Positions 41,532 through 49,989 of a stretch of 64,000 nt of DNA are shown here, piece after piece (position 1 is the first letter of the stretch; each line of letters begins with the position of its first letter). This DNA is from PALSA-968 sp964387075 (GTDB taxonomy: Bacteria > Bacteroidota > Bacteroidia > B-17B0 > Aurantibacillaceae), in NCBI GenBank assembly GCA_964387075.1, contig CAYLVB010000002.1:186001-250000 (forward strand), written 5' to 3'. Position numbers and translations under genes: made by a program. The notes beneath the pieces are model-generated. The model worked only from the letters and a program-made list of their open reading frames with translations. It was not told where the DNA came from and did not search any database.

Positions 41532-42346
41532 TGGACATCTTACGGGAAATAGTAGCACACAAAAAGAAGGAAGTAGAAGAGAGAAAGTCTCTTTTCCCGG
41601 TGAAGCTATTAGAGAAAAGCATTTTCTTCAATTCGAACACGGTTTCATTGACAAAATATTTAACGCGAGATGACCTCGTGGGCGTCATCGCTGAATTCAA
41701 GCGTAAATCACCTTCCAAAGGTTTCATCAACAAGTTCGCGGACGTTGAGCGCATCACTTTGGGATATATGCAGGCAGGAGCAAGTGCCTTGTCGGTGCTT
41801 ACGGATTCATATTATTTTGGTGGAAAAAGCGAGGACCTGGGAGTGGCGCGTAAATACAATTTCTGTCCGATCCTGAGAAAAGATTTTACCATTGACGAAT
41901 ACCAGATCCTCGAAGCAAAAAGTATCGGAGCTGACGTTATTCTTTTGATCGCCGCCATTCTAACCAAAGAGCAGATCACCAATTATACAAAATTGGCCGG
42001 GCAACTTGGTCTGGAAGTTCTATTGGAAATACACGGCGAGGATGAACTCGACAAGCTGGTTCCGGGTATCGAGATCGTGGGCGTGAACAACCGCAATTTA
42101 AAAACCATGCTGGTTTCTCTTGATACTTCTTTCGGAATTGTTTCTAAACTCCCAAAAGAAGTAATAAAAGTATCTGAAAGCGGTATCAGCAAGCCTGCAC
42201 AGCTGGTTGAACTGAAAGATGTAGGTTACAGCGGATTTCTCATGGGGGAATTCTTTATGAAACATAGTCGTCCGGAACAGGTGTGCAAGGATTTTATCAA
42301 GGAAGTAAGAGGATTGGAGATTAAAAAATTACAAATTGCAGATTGA
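41531..42346 (+). CDS. trpC: Indole-3-glycerol phosphate synthase
   Basis: 271 residues, a TIM barrel. Motifs: EFKRKSPSKGFIN (substrate Lys), LRKDFTIDEYQI, VGVNNRNLKT and SESGIS. It converts CdRP to indole-3-glycerol phosphate. The last residues, LEIKKLQIAD, and the stop codon come from a heptamer repeat tract shared with trpE's end; trpC proteins normally end shortly after the final helix (KDFIKEVRG). The stop (TGA) overlaps trpF's ATG by one base. Confidence 0.96.
   Translation: MDILREIVAHKKKEVEERKSLFPVKLLEKSIFFNSNTVSLTKYLTRDDLVGVIAEFKRKSPSKGFINKFADVERITLGYMQAGASALSVLTDSYYFGGKSEDLGVARKYNFCPILRKDFTIDEYQILEAKSIGADVILLIAAILTKEQITNYTKLAGQLGLEVLLEIHGEDELDKLVPGIEIVGVNNRNLKTMLVSLDTSFGIVSKLPKEVIKVSESGISKPAQLVELKDVGYSGFLMGEFFMKHSRPEQVCKDFIKEVRGLEIKKLQIAD
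42312..42346 (+). repeat. AAATTGC heptamer tract forming the 3' end of trpC
   Basis: ATT cores at 42313, 42320, 42328, 42335 and 42342. Its final AGATTGA supplies the trpC stop codon, whose A begins the trpF start codon. Confidence 0.88.
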
Positions 42347-42951
42347 TGAAATTAAAGGTGTGCGGACTTAACAACCGCGAAAATATTGTGGAGGTACTGG
42401 AATGTAAGCCGGATTACATTGGATTTATCTTTTATTCAAAGTCTCCGCGTTTTGTTGGCGATCTTTCACCTGCTTTTGTATCCGGTATCGACTCAGCGAG
42501 AAAGGTCGGGGTTTTTGTCAATGAAACTGAAATAAACATTTTGGATAAAGTTTCGCGTTATGGACTGGATCATGTTCAACTTCACGGAGACGAAACTCCT
42601 GAATTTAGCGCGCTTATCAGAAGATCGGTACCTGTTATTAAGGCTTTTCAGATAAATGATGAATTTGATTTTAAAACGTTAAGGGCATATGAAAAAGCCT
42701 GTGATCACTTTCTTTTTGATTCTAAAAGCGAGAGTTATGGGGGAAGCGGAAAAGCTTTTAACCATGAAAAGCTTGAAGAATATAAAATGAACAAACCTGT
42801 ATTTCTAAGCGGGGGAGTGTCCCCGGAAAACATGGGTGAATTGATGAAAAAACGCGTTTACTGCCTGGATGTGAATTCGAAGTTTGAAATTTCACCGGGA
42901 ATAAAGGATATAAGCAAAATAAAACAAATAAATCCTCTCTTGGCGTCTTAG
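42346..42951 (+). CDS. trpF: Phosphoribosylanthranilate isomerase
   Basis: 201 residues from the ATG at 42346 (MKLKVCGLNNREN). A small TIM barrel; KVCGL holds the catalytic Cys, FDSKSESYGGSGKAF the phosphate loop, and LDVNSKFEISPGIKD the C-terminal motif with catalytic Asp. Coupled to trpC by a one-base overlap created at the repeat tract. Confidence 0.95.
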   Translation: MKLKVCGLNNRENIVEVLECKPDYIGFIFYSKSPRFVGDLSPAFVSGIDSARKVGVFVNETEINILDKVSRYGLDHVQLHGDETPEFSALIRRSVPVIKAFQINDEFDFKTLRAYEKACDHFLFDSKSESYGGSGKAFNHEKLEEYKMNKPVFLSGGVSPENMGELMKKRVYCLDVNSKFEISPGIKDISKIKQINPLLAS

Positions 42952-42970
42952 CGCCTTTGCGGTGAAAAAT

Positions 42971-44164
42971 ATGGATTACACAGTAGATAAATACGGGTAT
43001 TACGGGGAATTTGGCGGAGCTTTCATTCCCGAATTACTTTACCCTAATGTAGAGGAGCTTCAGAAGAATTACCTGGAGATCCTTTCTGATAAGAATTTTC
43101 AGAAGGAGTTTGATGAGCTGCTTCGTGATTATGTGGGTAGGCCTACGCCACTATACCTGGCCAAACGTTTGTCGGAAAAGTACAACACGAACATTTATTT
43201 AAAACGCGAGGATCTCAATCACACGGGCGCTCACAAGATTAATAATACGATAGGTCAGATCTTATTGGCAAAACGACTGGGAAAAACCAGGATCATTGCT
43301 GAAACTGGAGCCGGTCAGCATGGCGTAGCCACGGCCACGGTTTGCGCGCTGATGAATATTCAGTGCGTTGTGTACATGGGTGAAGTGGATATGGCGCGCC
43401 AGTCTCCGAATGTGGCAAGAATGAAATTGCTGGGAGCTGAAGTGAGGCCCGCTACATGCGGAAGTAAAACTTTGAAAGACGCCACCAATGAAGCTATCCG
43501 TGACTGGATCAATAATCCTATGGATACGCATTATATAATTGGTTCGGTGGTTGGTCCGCATCCTTATCCCGATATGGTGGCAAGGTTTCAGTCGGTAATA
43601 AGCAAAGAGATCAAAATGCAATTAAAAGAAAAGACCGGAAAGGAAGACCCGGATGTTGTTATTGCTTGTGTGGGCGGAGGAAGTAACGCGGCGGGAGCTT
43701 TTTATCATTTCCTCGATTCGCCAAAAGTGAGATTGATCGGAACTGAAGCAGCAGGAAAGGGAGTTGATACGGGTCATACAGCGGCAACGTTGGCTATCGG
43801 AACTCCGGGAGTCATTCACGCATGTAAAACCATGTTGATGCAGGATACTTATGGACAAATTACGGAACCCTATAGTATCTCCGCCGGATTGGATTATCCC
43901 GGAATTGGGCCGCTGCATGCGCATTTGAATGAGACGAAGCGGGCTTCTTTCTTAAGTATTACCGATGATGAGGCGGTGACGGCAGCATTCCAACTTTGTA
44001 AATTGGAGGGTATAATTCCTGCATTGGAAAGCTCCCATGCATTAGCTGTGCTGGAAAAGATAAAATTTGGCAAGGAAGAAACTGTGGTAATTAATTTAAG
44101 CGGAAGAGGAGATAAAGATCTGGAAACCTACATGCAAAAACTGAGCGCACATGAACAGAATTAG
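42971..44164 (+). CDS. trpB: Tryptophan synthase beta chain
   Basis: 397 residues from the ATG at 42971; a GTG nine bases earlier is less likely. PLP-dependent: the Schiff-base Lys89 lies in HTGAHKINNTIGQ, the phosphate loop is GGGSNAAG, and ETGAGQHGVA is also present. Type I TrpB (with TrpA partner). Overlaps trpA by 14 nt. Confidence 0.97.
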   Translation: MDYTVDKYGYYGEFGGAFIPELLYPNVEELQKNYLEILSDKNFQKEFDELLRDYVGRPTPLYLAKRLSEKYNTNIYLKREDLNHTGAHKINNTIGQILLAKRLGKTRIIAETGAGQHGVATATVCALMNIQCVVYMGEVDMARQSPNVARMKLLGAEVRPATCGSKTLKDATNEAIRDWINNPMDTHYIIGSVVGPHPYPDMVARFQSVISKEIKMQLKEKTGKEDPDVVIACVGGGSNAAGAFYHFLDSPKVRLIGTEAAGKGVDTGHTAATLAIGTPGVIHACKTMLMQDTYGQITEPYSISAGLDYPGIGPLHAHLNETKRASFLSITDDEAVTAAFQLCKLEGIIPALESSHALAVLEKIKFGKEETVVINLSGRGDKDLETYMQKLSAHEQN

Positions 44165-44933
44165 AGAACTTTTCGAGAGAAAGAAAAAGGATGTGTTTTC
44201 GGTTTACTTTACCGCGGGCTTCCCTTCTTTGAACAGCACCATGGAAATTTTGGCCGGACTACAGCAAAACGGCGTAGACATGGTGGAATTGGGCATGCCA
44301 TTTTCCGATCCCCTGGCTGATGGTCCGGTGATACAACATAGCAGCGAAGTGGCTTTGAAGAATGGGATGAACCTGGATCTTTTGTTTGAACAAACAGAAG
44401 GAATGAGAAATAAGATCACAATGCCTGTGGTTTTGATGGGATATTTGAATCTGCTGTTGCAATATGGAGTGGAGAAATTCCTGCAAAAGGCAAACCTGAA
44501 TGGTTTTGATGCGCTTATTATTCCTGATCTGCCCATTCGCGAGTACGAATTGCATTATAAAGACCTTTTCGAAAAATATAAACTGCAGAATATCTTTTTG
44601 ATCACTCCGCAAACACCGGAAGAGCGCGTGAAGCAGATTGACGCTATTTCCAACTCATTTATTTACCTTGTTTCTTCAGCGAGTACCACAGGGGCAAAGG
44701 ATAAATTCTCCAAGGAGCAGGAAGCTTATTTCAAAAGGATAGCTTCTTATTATTTGAAAAATCCCTTGCTCACCGGATTTGGTGTCTCCAATCGTCAAAC
44801 CTTTGAGCAGGCCTGTGCCAATACAAACGGTGCAATTATAGGAAGTGCGTTCATAAAAGCATTGCAGATTGGAGATTGCAAATTGCAGATTGAGAATTTC
44901 GTGAATTCTATAAAACAAAAATTTACAGTATGA
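44151..44933 (+). CDS. trpA: Tryptophan synthase alpha chain
   Basis: 260 residues. Catalytic Glu46 (VELGMPFSD) and Asp57 (PLADGP) are present, with LLTGFGVSN near the end. It splits indole-3-glycerol phosphate and passes indole to TrpB. Residues 237-250 (ALQIGDCKLQIENF) are encoded by six AAATTGC heptamers read in frame, replacing or extending the last helix. The stop overlaps the next gene (ATGA). Confidence 0.96.
   Translation: MNRIRELFERKKKDVFSVYFTAGFPSLNSTMEILAGLQQNGVDMVELGMPFSDPLADGPVIQHSSEVALKNGMNLDLLFEQTEGMRNKITMPVVLMGYLNLLLQYGVEKFLQKANLNGFDALIIPDLPIREYELHYKDLFEKYKLQNIFLITPQTPEERVKQIDAISNSFIYLVSSASTTGAKDKFSKEQEAYFKRIASYYLKNPLLTGFGVSNRQTFEQACANTNGAIIGSAFIKALQIGDCKLQIENFVNSIKQKFTV
44859..44900 (+). 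repeat. AAATTGC heptamer tract inside trpA
   Basis: Six units in perfect phase: GCATTGC, AGATTGG, AGATTGC, AAATTGC, AGATTGA, GAATTTC (ATT at 44861, 44868, 44875, 44882, 44889, 44896). The frame stays open and gives LQI twice, 7 residues apart. Confidence 0.88.
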
Positions 44934-45934
44934 TAGTACAATTGCAAAGTAAGATAGATCCTGCGCAGAAGGAGAATATTCTGAACGCCATCAAGTCCAT
45001 CAATTACAAAGCCACGGAAGTAAAGACGCAGTATGCAAACTACCTCGTGTGTATCGGAAAGTCAGAATTCGATATCCGGGCCATTGGCAGTTTGGATGGA
45101 GTGAAAGACGTTCATCGCGTTTCAGAAGGTTACAAACTGGTTTCGCGAAAATGGAAAGTGAATCACAGTTCGGTAGACCTTGGTGACGGTGTTACTATTG
45201 GAAATAATGGCTTGACCTTAATGGCCGGACCTTGCTCGATTGAGAACGAAGCGCAGGTAAGGAAGATCGTTGCGCACCTGAAAGAAAATAATATCCGCAT
45301 CATGCGTGGCGGGGTTTTTAAACCAAGAAGTTCTCCCTATGCTTTCCGCGGTTTGGGGATTGAGGGACTGAAAATGTTCTCGTCGATCTGTCGCGAGAAC
45401 GGCATTAAGATCATTACCGAGGTGATGCAGGTTTCGCAAATTGCCGAGATGCATGATTACGTGGATGTGTTCCAGGTAGGAGCAAGAAATTCGCAGAACT
45501 TTAATTTACTGGATGCATTGGGAGAAGTGGATAAGCCTGTGCTTATTAAAAGAGGCATGAGCGGTACCATAGATGAATTGCTGCAGAGCGCCGAATACAT
45601 TTTCTCGAATGGAAATGAAAAACTGATGTTGTGTGAACGCGGTATCAGGACTTTCGAGAACGCGTACAGAAATACATTTGATGTGAATGCTATTCAGGTT
45701 CTCAAGGACAAAACGCATTTACCTGTTATCGCCGATCCTTCGCACGGAGTTGGTATACGTGATTATGTGAGTAAGATAGCGTTGGCAAGTGCAGTGGCAG
45801 GAGCCGATGGAGTGATCTACGAAGTACACGAAGTTCCTGAAGAAGCTGCCAGTGATGGCCAGCAAACATTGAATTTTGAAGAAAGCAGATTGCTTTGCGA
45901 GAAATTGGGAATATTGGAACAGCTACGGGTGTAA
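44930..45934 (+). CDS. DAHP synthase with N-terminal ferredoxin-like regulatory domain
   Basis: 334 residues, type I beta. The first ~75 residues form the ferredoxin-like/ACT-like head known from Thermotoga DAHP synthase; the barrel follows with LMAGPCSIENEAQ, RGGVFKPRSSPYAF, and VIADPSHGVG. It makes DAHP from PEP and erythrose-4-phosphate. Its place as last gene of the trp operon (ATGA overlap with trpA) puts early shikimate flux under the trp attenuator. The paralogue at 32598-33665 is fused to chorismate mutase. The gap of 240 bp after it shows no gene. Confidence 0.95.
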   Translation: MIVQLQSKIDPAQKENILNAIKSINYKATEVKTQYANYLVCIGKSEFDIRAIGSLDGVKDVHRVSEGYKLVSRKWKVNHSSVDLGDGVTIGNNGLTLMAGPCSIENEAQVRKIVAHLKENNIRIMRGGVFKPRSSPYAFRGLGIEGLKMFSSICRENGIKIITEVMQVSQIAEMHDYVDVFQVGARNSQNFNLLDALGEVDKPVLIKRGMSGTIDELLQSAEYIFSNGNEKLMLCERGIRTFENAYRNTFDVNAIQVLKDKTHLPVIADPSHGVGIRDYVSKIALASAVAGADGVIYEVHEVPEEAASDGQQTLNFEESRLLCEKLGILEQLRV

Positions 45935-46174
45935 CGGCTGTTACCTTTATCTCTCAAGGTCAGTGGTGGAGGGAGAGATTGCCACATATTTCATAAAATT
46001 ATCTTCCTGAGCACAAGCTGTTTATGATATTTTTGTCCACCTCGAAGAGGGACGATTCGATTTTTTTTTTTATAAATTGTATCAATTTTCTGCAAGCGTT
46101 GGTTTATAGAAAAAGCGTAATTGCAGGTTTTGTACGGGGGCTCTTCAATCATTAATCTTTAAAAAAATTAAATC

Positions 46175-48010
46175 ATGAAAGCAATCAAACCATTAAAAGC
46201 AATTCTAGCGGCTGCGCTTTGCCTGGGTTTAGAACAAGCAAATGCCCAATGTACAGGCGCCGTTCCTTCCTGTACGCCTGCCTGGACAGTTACGTATAAT
46301 AACACGATTAATGGAGCAAATCCAGACAATGTTCGCGCAGTCACTACATACGGAACCGGCGTTTATGTAACGGGTGTGCTGAACAAAGTTGTAAACTCCT
46401 CAGATTATTATACTGGCACTTTCAAGTATACAAGCACAGGTGGCACAAGCTGGTCAAATTTTCCTAACGGCGGTAATCCTTCAACCTGTGGTGGTGAAAC
46501 AGGGTATGACATTAAGGTTGACGGCAGCGGCAACACATGGGTGGCCGGAGCTTACTACGATGGAAATGCGGCTTCTTTTGCTCTCTGGAGATACAATACC
46601 TCGGGAGCACTGGTGAATAATTATCCAAAGATCATAGGCAGCACAGGGTGCAGCGGCGCGAGTATAGGGGGCGCTTATTGCCTGGTTATTTCCGGTTCCG
46701 ATGTCTATGTAGCGGGCTCAAAATATCTTACTTCAGCGACCAGCTGGTACTTAGTGGTGGCAAAAGATAATCCTTCGGGCACGGGTTTTACATGGACATG
46801 GGATACCTATAACAACAGTCAAGCTGGCCTAACTAAACAACACTGTCTTCATGATATTGAAGTAAATGGCACGGGAGTTTACGCTACAGGCTTTGTTACA
46901 AATGGTAGCGGAAATAAAGATATCTGTACCGTGGCATTAAATGCCGGCACGGGTGCCCTGCTGAGTGGCTGGACAACAAACCCTGTGATTTATTCTGGCG
47001 GTACTGGGGATGATATAGCCTCAAGCCTAAGTTTAGATGCCAGTGGCTTTGTATATGTGGCGGGGTTCGCCACAATTGCTTCTCAAGGCAAGAACGGATT
47101 TCTTACTAAATATAGCGGAACTACCGGGGCCCAGCAGAGCGGATTCCCTGTACTACATAACCGCGGAAACTTAGATGACGCCTGGACCGATATGGAAATA
47201 AAAAGCGGAACTGACCCCGCTGTTTTCGTTGGAGGTTATTCGAGCACAGACCAGGGAAATATGGATTATGCTCTTGCAGCTTACACAAGCACCGGCGGCG
47301 GCGCCTCAGGTTGGTCAACCAACCCTAAGTATTATGATGGCGGTTGGACCGGAACAGAACTTGCCGGAACCGATCAGGGTAAGGCAATTGAGTACAGCAC
47401 TACAACCGGAAGGGTTTATATAACCGGTATGTCGTCCGAGACTGTAAGCGGAGGAGGGGCTGCAGATGTAAATCTGACAACCATAGGCTATAGCGCTTCA
47501 AACGGCAGCATGGTTTGGGGGCCGGCATCGTATGATTCCAATACCGACGCAGTGCCGGGAGATGATGAAACATACTGGAGCCATAGCATGCGGGTATATT
47601 ATAGCGGCTGCTACACATCAGACATAATTCTGGTAACGGGCGGCACGCTGGTAACGAACCAAAGTTTTGATTATGTAACTATTCAATATGGACAGGGATC
47701 TGGCAGTTGTTCAGAAGGGCCCGAGGGCCGAATGGCAAACTCAGCATCTCAAACTTTGGTTCCGGTTGCTGAATTGCACCCGAATCCATTCTCAACAAGT
47801 GCAGAACTCAGAATGGACCCAAATCTTGAAATAACCCACGCCAGCTTATTGATCATAGATGTAACAGGCAGGGTAGTTGCAACTATTTCCGGTATATCTG
47901 CCACAAACGTCACCATTGATCGCGGAAATTTGCCCAAAGGATTATATTTCTTTAAGGTAGTGCAGGAAAATGCGCTTTTAGCTCATGGGAAGTTCACACT
48001 TGTAGACTAA
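46175..48010 (+). CDS. Secreted beta-propeller-like protein with T9SS sorting domain
   Basis: 611 residues. Signal peptide of about 24 residues (LGLEQANAQ). The middle is a series of SBBP-like blades (GVYVTGVLNK, NTWVAGAYYDGN, SDVYVAGSKY, GVYATGFVTN, GFVYVAGFAT, RVYITGMSSE). The last ~80 residues are a type A T9SS tail: HPNPFSTSAEL, LLIIDVTGRVVATI, LPKGLYFFKVV, and GKFTLVD. It should be exported across the outer membrane and anchored or released. Function beyond adhesion or binding is unknown. Confidence 0.88.
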   Translation: MKAIKPLKAILAAALCLGLEQANAQCTGAVPSCTPAWTVTYNNTINGANPDNVRAVTTYGTGVYVTGVLNKVVNSSDYYTGTFKYTSTGGTSWSNFPNGGNPSTCGGETGYDIKVDGSGNTWVAGAYYDGNAASFALWRYNTSGALVNNYPKIIGSTGCSGASIGGAYCLVISGSDVYVAGSKYLTSATSWYLVVAKDNPSGTGFTWTWDTYNNSQAGLTKQHCLHDIEVNGTGVYATGFVTNGSGNKDICTVALNAGTGALLSGWTTNPVIYSGGTGDDIASSLSLDASGFVYVAGFATIASQGKNGFLTKYSGTTGAQQSGFPVLHNRGNLDDAWTDMEIKSGTDPAVFVGGYSSTDQGNMDYALAAYTSTGGGASGWSTNPKYYDGGWTGTELAGTDQGKAIEYSTTTGRVYITGMSSETVSGGGAADVNLTTIGYSASNGSMVWGPASYDSNTDAVPGDDETYWSHSMRVYYSGCYTSDIILVTGGTLVTNQSFDYVTIQYGQGSGSCSEGPEGRMANSASQTLVPVAELHPNPFSTSAELRMDPNLEITHASLLIIDVTGRVVATISGISATNVTIDRGNLPKGLYFFKVVQENALLAHGKFTLVD

Positions 48011-48019
48011 AGCAAATTC

Positions 48020-48055
48020 AAAAGGGCGGTATATAACATTATATCGCTCTTTTTT
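48020..48055 (+). terminator. Rho-independent terminator after the propeller gene
   Basis: A 13-bp stem (AAAAGGGCGGTAT with ATATCGCTCTTTT, G-U pairs allowed), 8-nt loop and a following T run. Confidence 0.85.
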
Positions 48056-48069
48056 ATTATTTTTAATTA

Positions 48070-49443
48070 ATGAAAAGACCGGGGCTAAAAAGATTTTTCT
48101 TATTATTTCTTTTATCCACCTTTTTTATTTGTGGGGCACAACCATGTTTTAACGTTTCACCTTTACCCTCAGATTCATCCACACATTCTGTTTGTATGAA
48201 TGATCTTAATAACGACGGATATAATGATTTGGCAGTAGGAAACTTTGGATCATCTAGCATCTCTATTTTTTTAAATACAGGTACCGGAACATTTAATGCA
48301 CCTACCCATTTTGTTTCAAGCGGGATGGATCCAAGAGGAATTACTGCGGCTGATTTTAACGGAGACGGCATATCCGATCTTGCTGTGGCTAATTATTATA
48401 CCTACGATATTGCCGTGACCTTTGGCAGTGGTACAGGCGCATTTGGCTCGCCAACCAGCTATATGATTGGCGGGCCGGGTTCAGGTTATTGGTGTCGGGC
48501 GATTACAAATGTGGATTTAAATGGCGATGGAAAAATTGACCTAATTGCCACTGGCGATGATTATGTAATAGCAGTCTTTTTAAATACTGGGTCGGGAATT
48601 TTTGGGACGGCAACTCATTATTTATTGGCCACAAACACTGGCCCTCATGATATAATTGCGACCGACCTTAATAACGATGGTATTTTGGATCTTGCAACCG
48701 CAGACGGTGTTTCAAATGATGCTGCGGTACTTTTTGGTACAGGTTCCGGCACTTTTGGTGCGGCAACATATTACTCTACGGGGCTAAATCCGACGGCAAT
48801 TTTTTGTGCGGACCTCAATAATGACGGAATAAAAGACCTGGCAACAGCTAATCCCGGATCTGGAGATGTGTCCGTTCTTTTAGGAACCGGTGCGGGGATG
48901 TTTTCTCCAGCAGTAAATTATACTGTTGGGTCTAACCCCTCCTATCTGGTGGTAACAGATTTTGACCAGGATTGCAATGTAGATATTGCGGTAACCAAAG
49001 AAAGTCCGGCAGGGGTAGTTCTTTTAAAGGGAAACGGAACAGGAACTTTTGGCGCTCCCATTCTTTTTTCAATGGCCAGCAGCCCCTGGCAAATATGCAT
49101 GGCCGATTTTGATAAAGATGGTAAGATGGACCTGGCAACTACTACAGGTGTGGATGTTAGCGTTTTAATGAACTGTAGTGTAGGCCCATGCACCATGGAA
49201 GTTGATGAAATAAAGAAGAAGAGTTTATCTGTTTATCCTAATCCAGCCACTGATTTTATTTCTTTAAAGTTGGATGTTAATTCAGAAAAAGCAATAGTTG
49301 TGATCGAAAATGCGCTAGGCCAGAAAGTAAAGGAGCTTTCGTTTGGCGAACAAATGAATGTCTCTGATCTCCCGCCGGGCGTTTACCTGTTAAAAGTTTA
49401 TTCAGCAGGAGAGAGCTACCAGGCTAAGATTATCAAGCAATAA
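48070..49443 (+). CDS. FG-GAP/VCBS-repeat protein with T9SS sorting domain
   Basis: 457 residues. Signal peptide (about 25 residues, ending near CGAQP). Seven FG-GAP/VCBS-type repeats with calcium-loop motifs: DLNNDGYNDLAVG, DFNGDGISDLAVA, DLNGDGKIDLIAT, DLNNDGILDLATA, DLNNDGIKDLATA, DFDQDCNVDIAVT, DFDKDGKMDLATT. The C-terminus has the type A tail YPNPATDFISL, VVIENALGQKVKEL and LPPGVYLLKVY. An extracellular calcium-binding propeller. It follows the previous secreted protein gene by 59 nt with a terminator between. Confidence 0.9.
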   Translation: MKRPGLKRFFLLFLLSTFFICGAQPCFNVSPLPSDSSTHSVCMNDLNNDGYNDLAVGNFGSSSISIFLNTGTGTFNAPTHFVSSGMDPRGITAADFNGDGISDLAVANYYTYDIAVTFGSGTGAFGSPTSYMIGGPGSGYWCRAITNVDLNGDGKIDLIATGDDYVIAVFLNTGSGIFGTATHYLLATNTGPHDIIATDLNNDGILDLATADGVSNDAAVLFGTGSGTFGAATYYSTGLNPTAIFCADLNNDGIKDLATANPGSGDVSVLLGTGAGMFSPAVNYTVGSNPSYLVVTDFDQDCNVDIAVTKESPAGVVLLKGNGTGTFGAPILFSMASSPWQICMADFDKDGKMDLATTTGVDVSVLMNCSVGPCTMEVDEIKKKSLSVYPNPATDFISLKLDVNSEKAIVVIENALGQKVKELSFGEQMNVSDLPPGVYLLKVYSAGESYQAKIIKQ

Positions 49444-49466
49444 ATAATTACCCGTCGCAGAATAAA

Positions 49467-49988
49467 TCACTTCCCCATAAAAAGCTCCCTCAACTCCGTA
49501 GCCTCGCTGGGTTTCATTTTACCGGCAAGTATCAAAGCCAATTGTTTGCGGCGCAAAGCTCCTTCAAATCGTGCTTTTTCTTCTTCGGTCTCCGGGATCA
49601 GTTCCGGAACGGGGAGGGGAGAACCATTTTGATCGATCGCCACAAAAGTATAGATAGCCTCGTTGCTTTTTTTCTTCTGTCCTGTAACGGGATCTTCTAC
49701 AAACACATCAATAAAGATCTCCATGCTCGAGCTGAAAGCCCTCGATACTTTTGCCTCCAGCGTGATAATACTACCCAGCTTAATGGATTCGCGGAAAGAA
49801 ACGTTGTTCACGGTTGCTGTTACAACTACCCGTTTACAATGCCGGTGAGCGGCGATGGCCGATGTGGTATCCATCCATTGAAGTAAACGTCCGCCAAAGA
49901 GATTGCCTAAAGCGTTGGTATCGTTGGGCAGCACCAGCTCGGTGGTTACCGTTAAGGATTCGTGCGCGTATTTTGGTTTGATGCTCAT
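49467..49988 (-). CDS. Acyl-CoA thioesterase (hotdog fold)
   Basis: 173 residues. NALGNLFGGRLLQWMDTTSAIAA is the hotdog active-site helix (quoted in part: GNLFGGRLLQWMD), with VVTATVNNVSFRESIKLGS after it, as in the cytosolic acyl-CoA hydrolase/YciA group. It hydrolyses acyl-CoA to free acid and CoA; chain length is not predictable. It lies 1 nt after the HD-domain gene on the same strand. Confidence 0.9.
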   Translation of the reverse strand: MSIKPKYAHESLTVTTELVLPNDTNALGNLFGGRLLQWMDTTSAIAAHRHCKRVVVTATVNNVSFRESIKLGSIITLEAKVSRAFSSSMEIFIDVFVEDPVTGQKKKSNEAIYTFVAIDQNGSPLPVPELIPETEEEKARFEGALRRKQLALILAGKMKPSEATELRELFMGK

Positions 49989-49989
49989 G

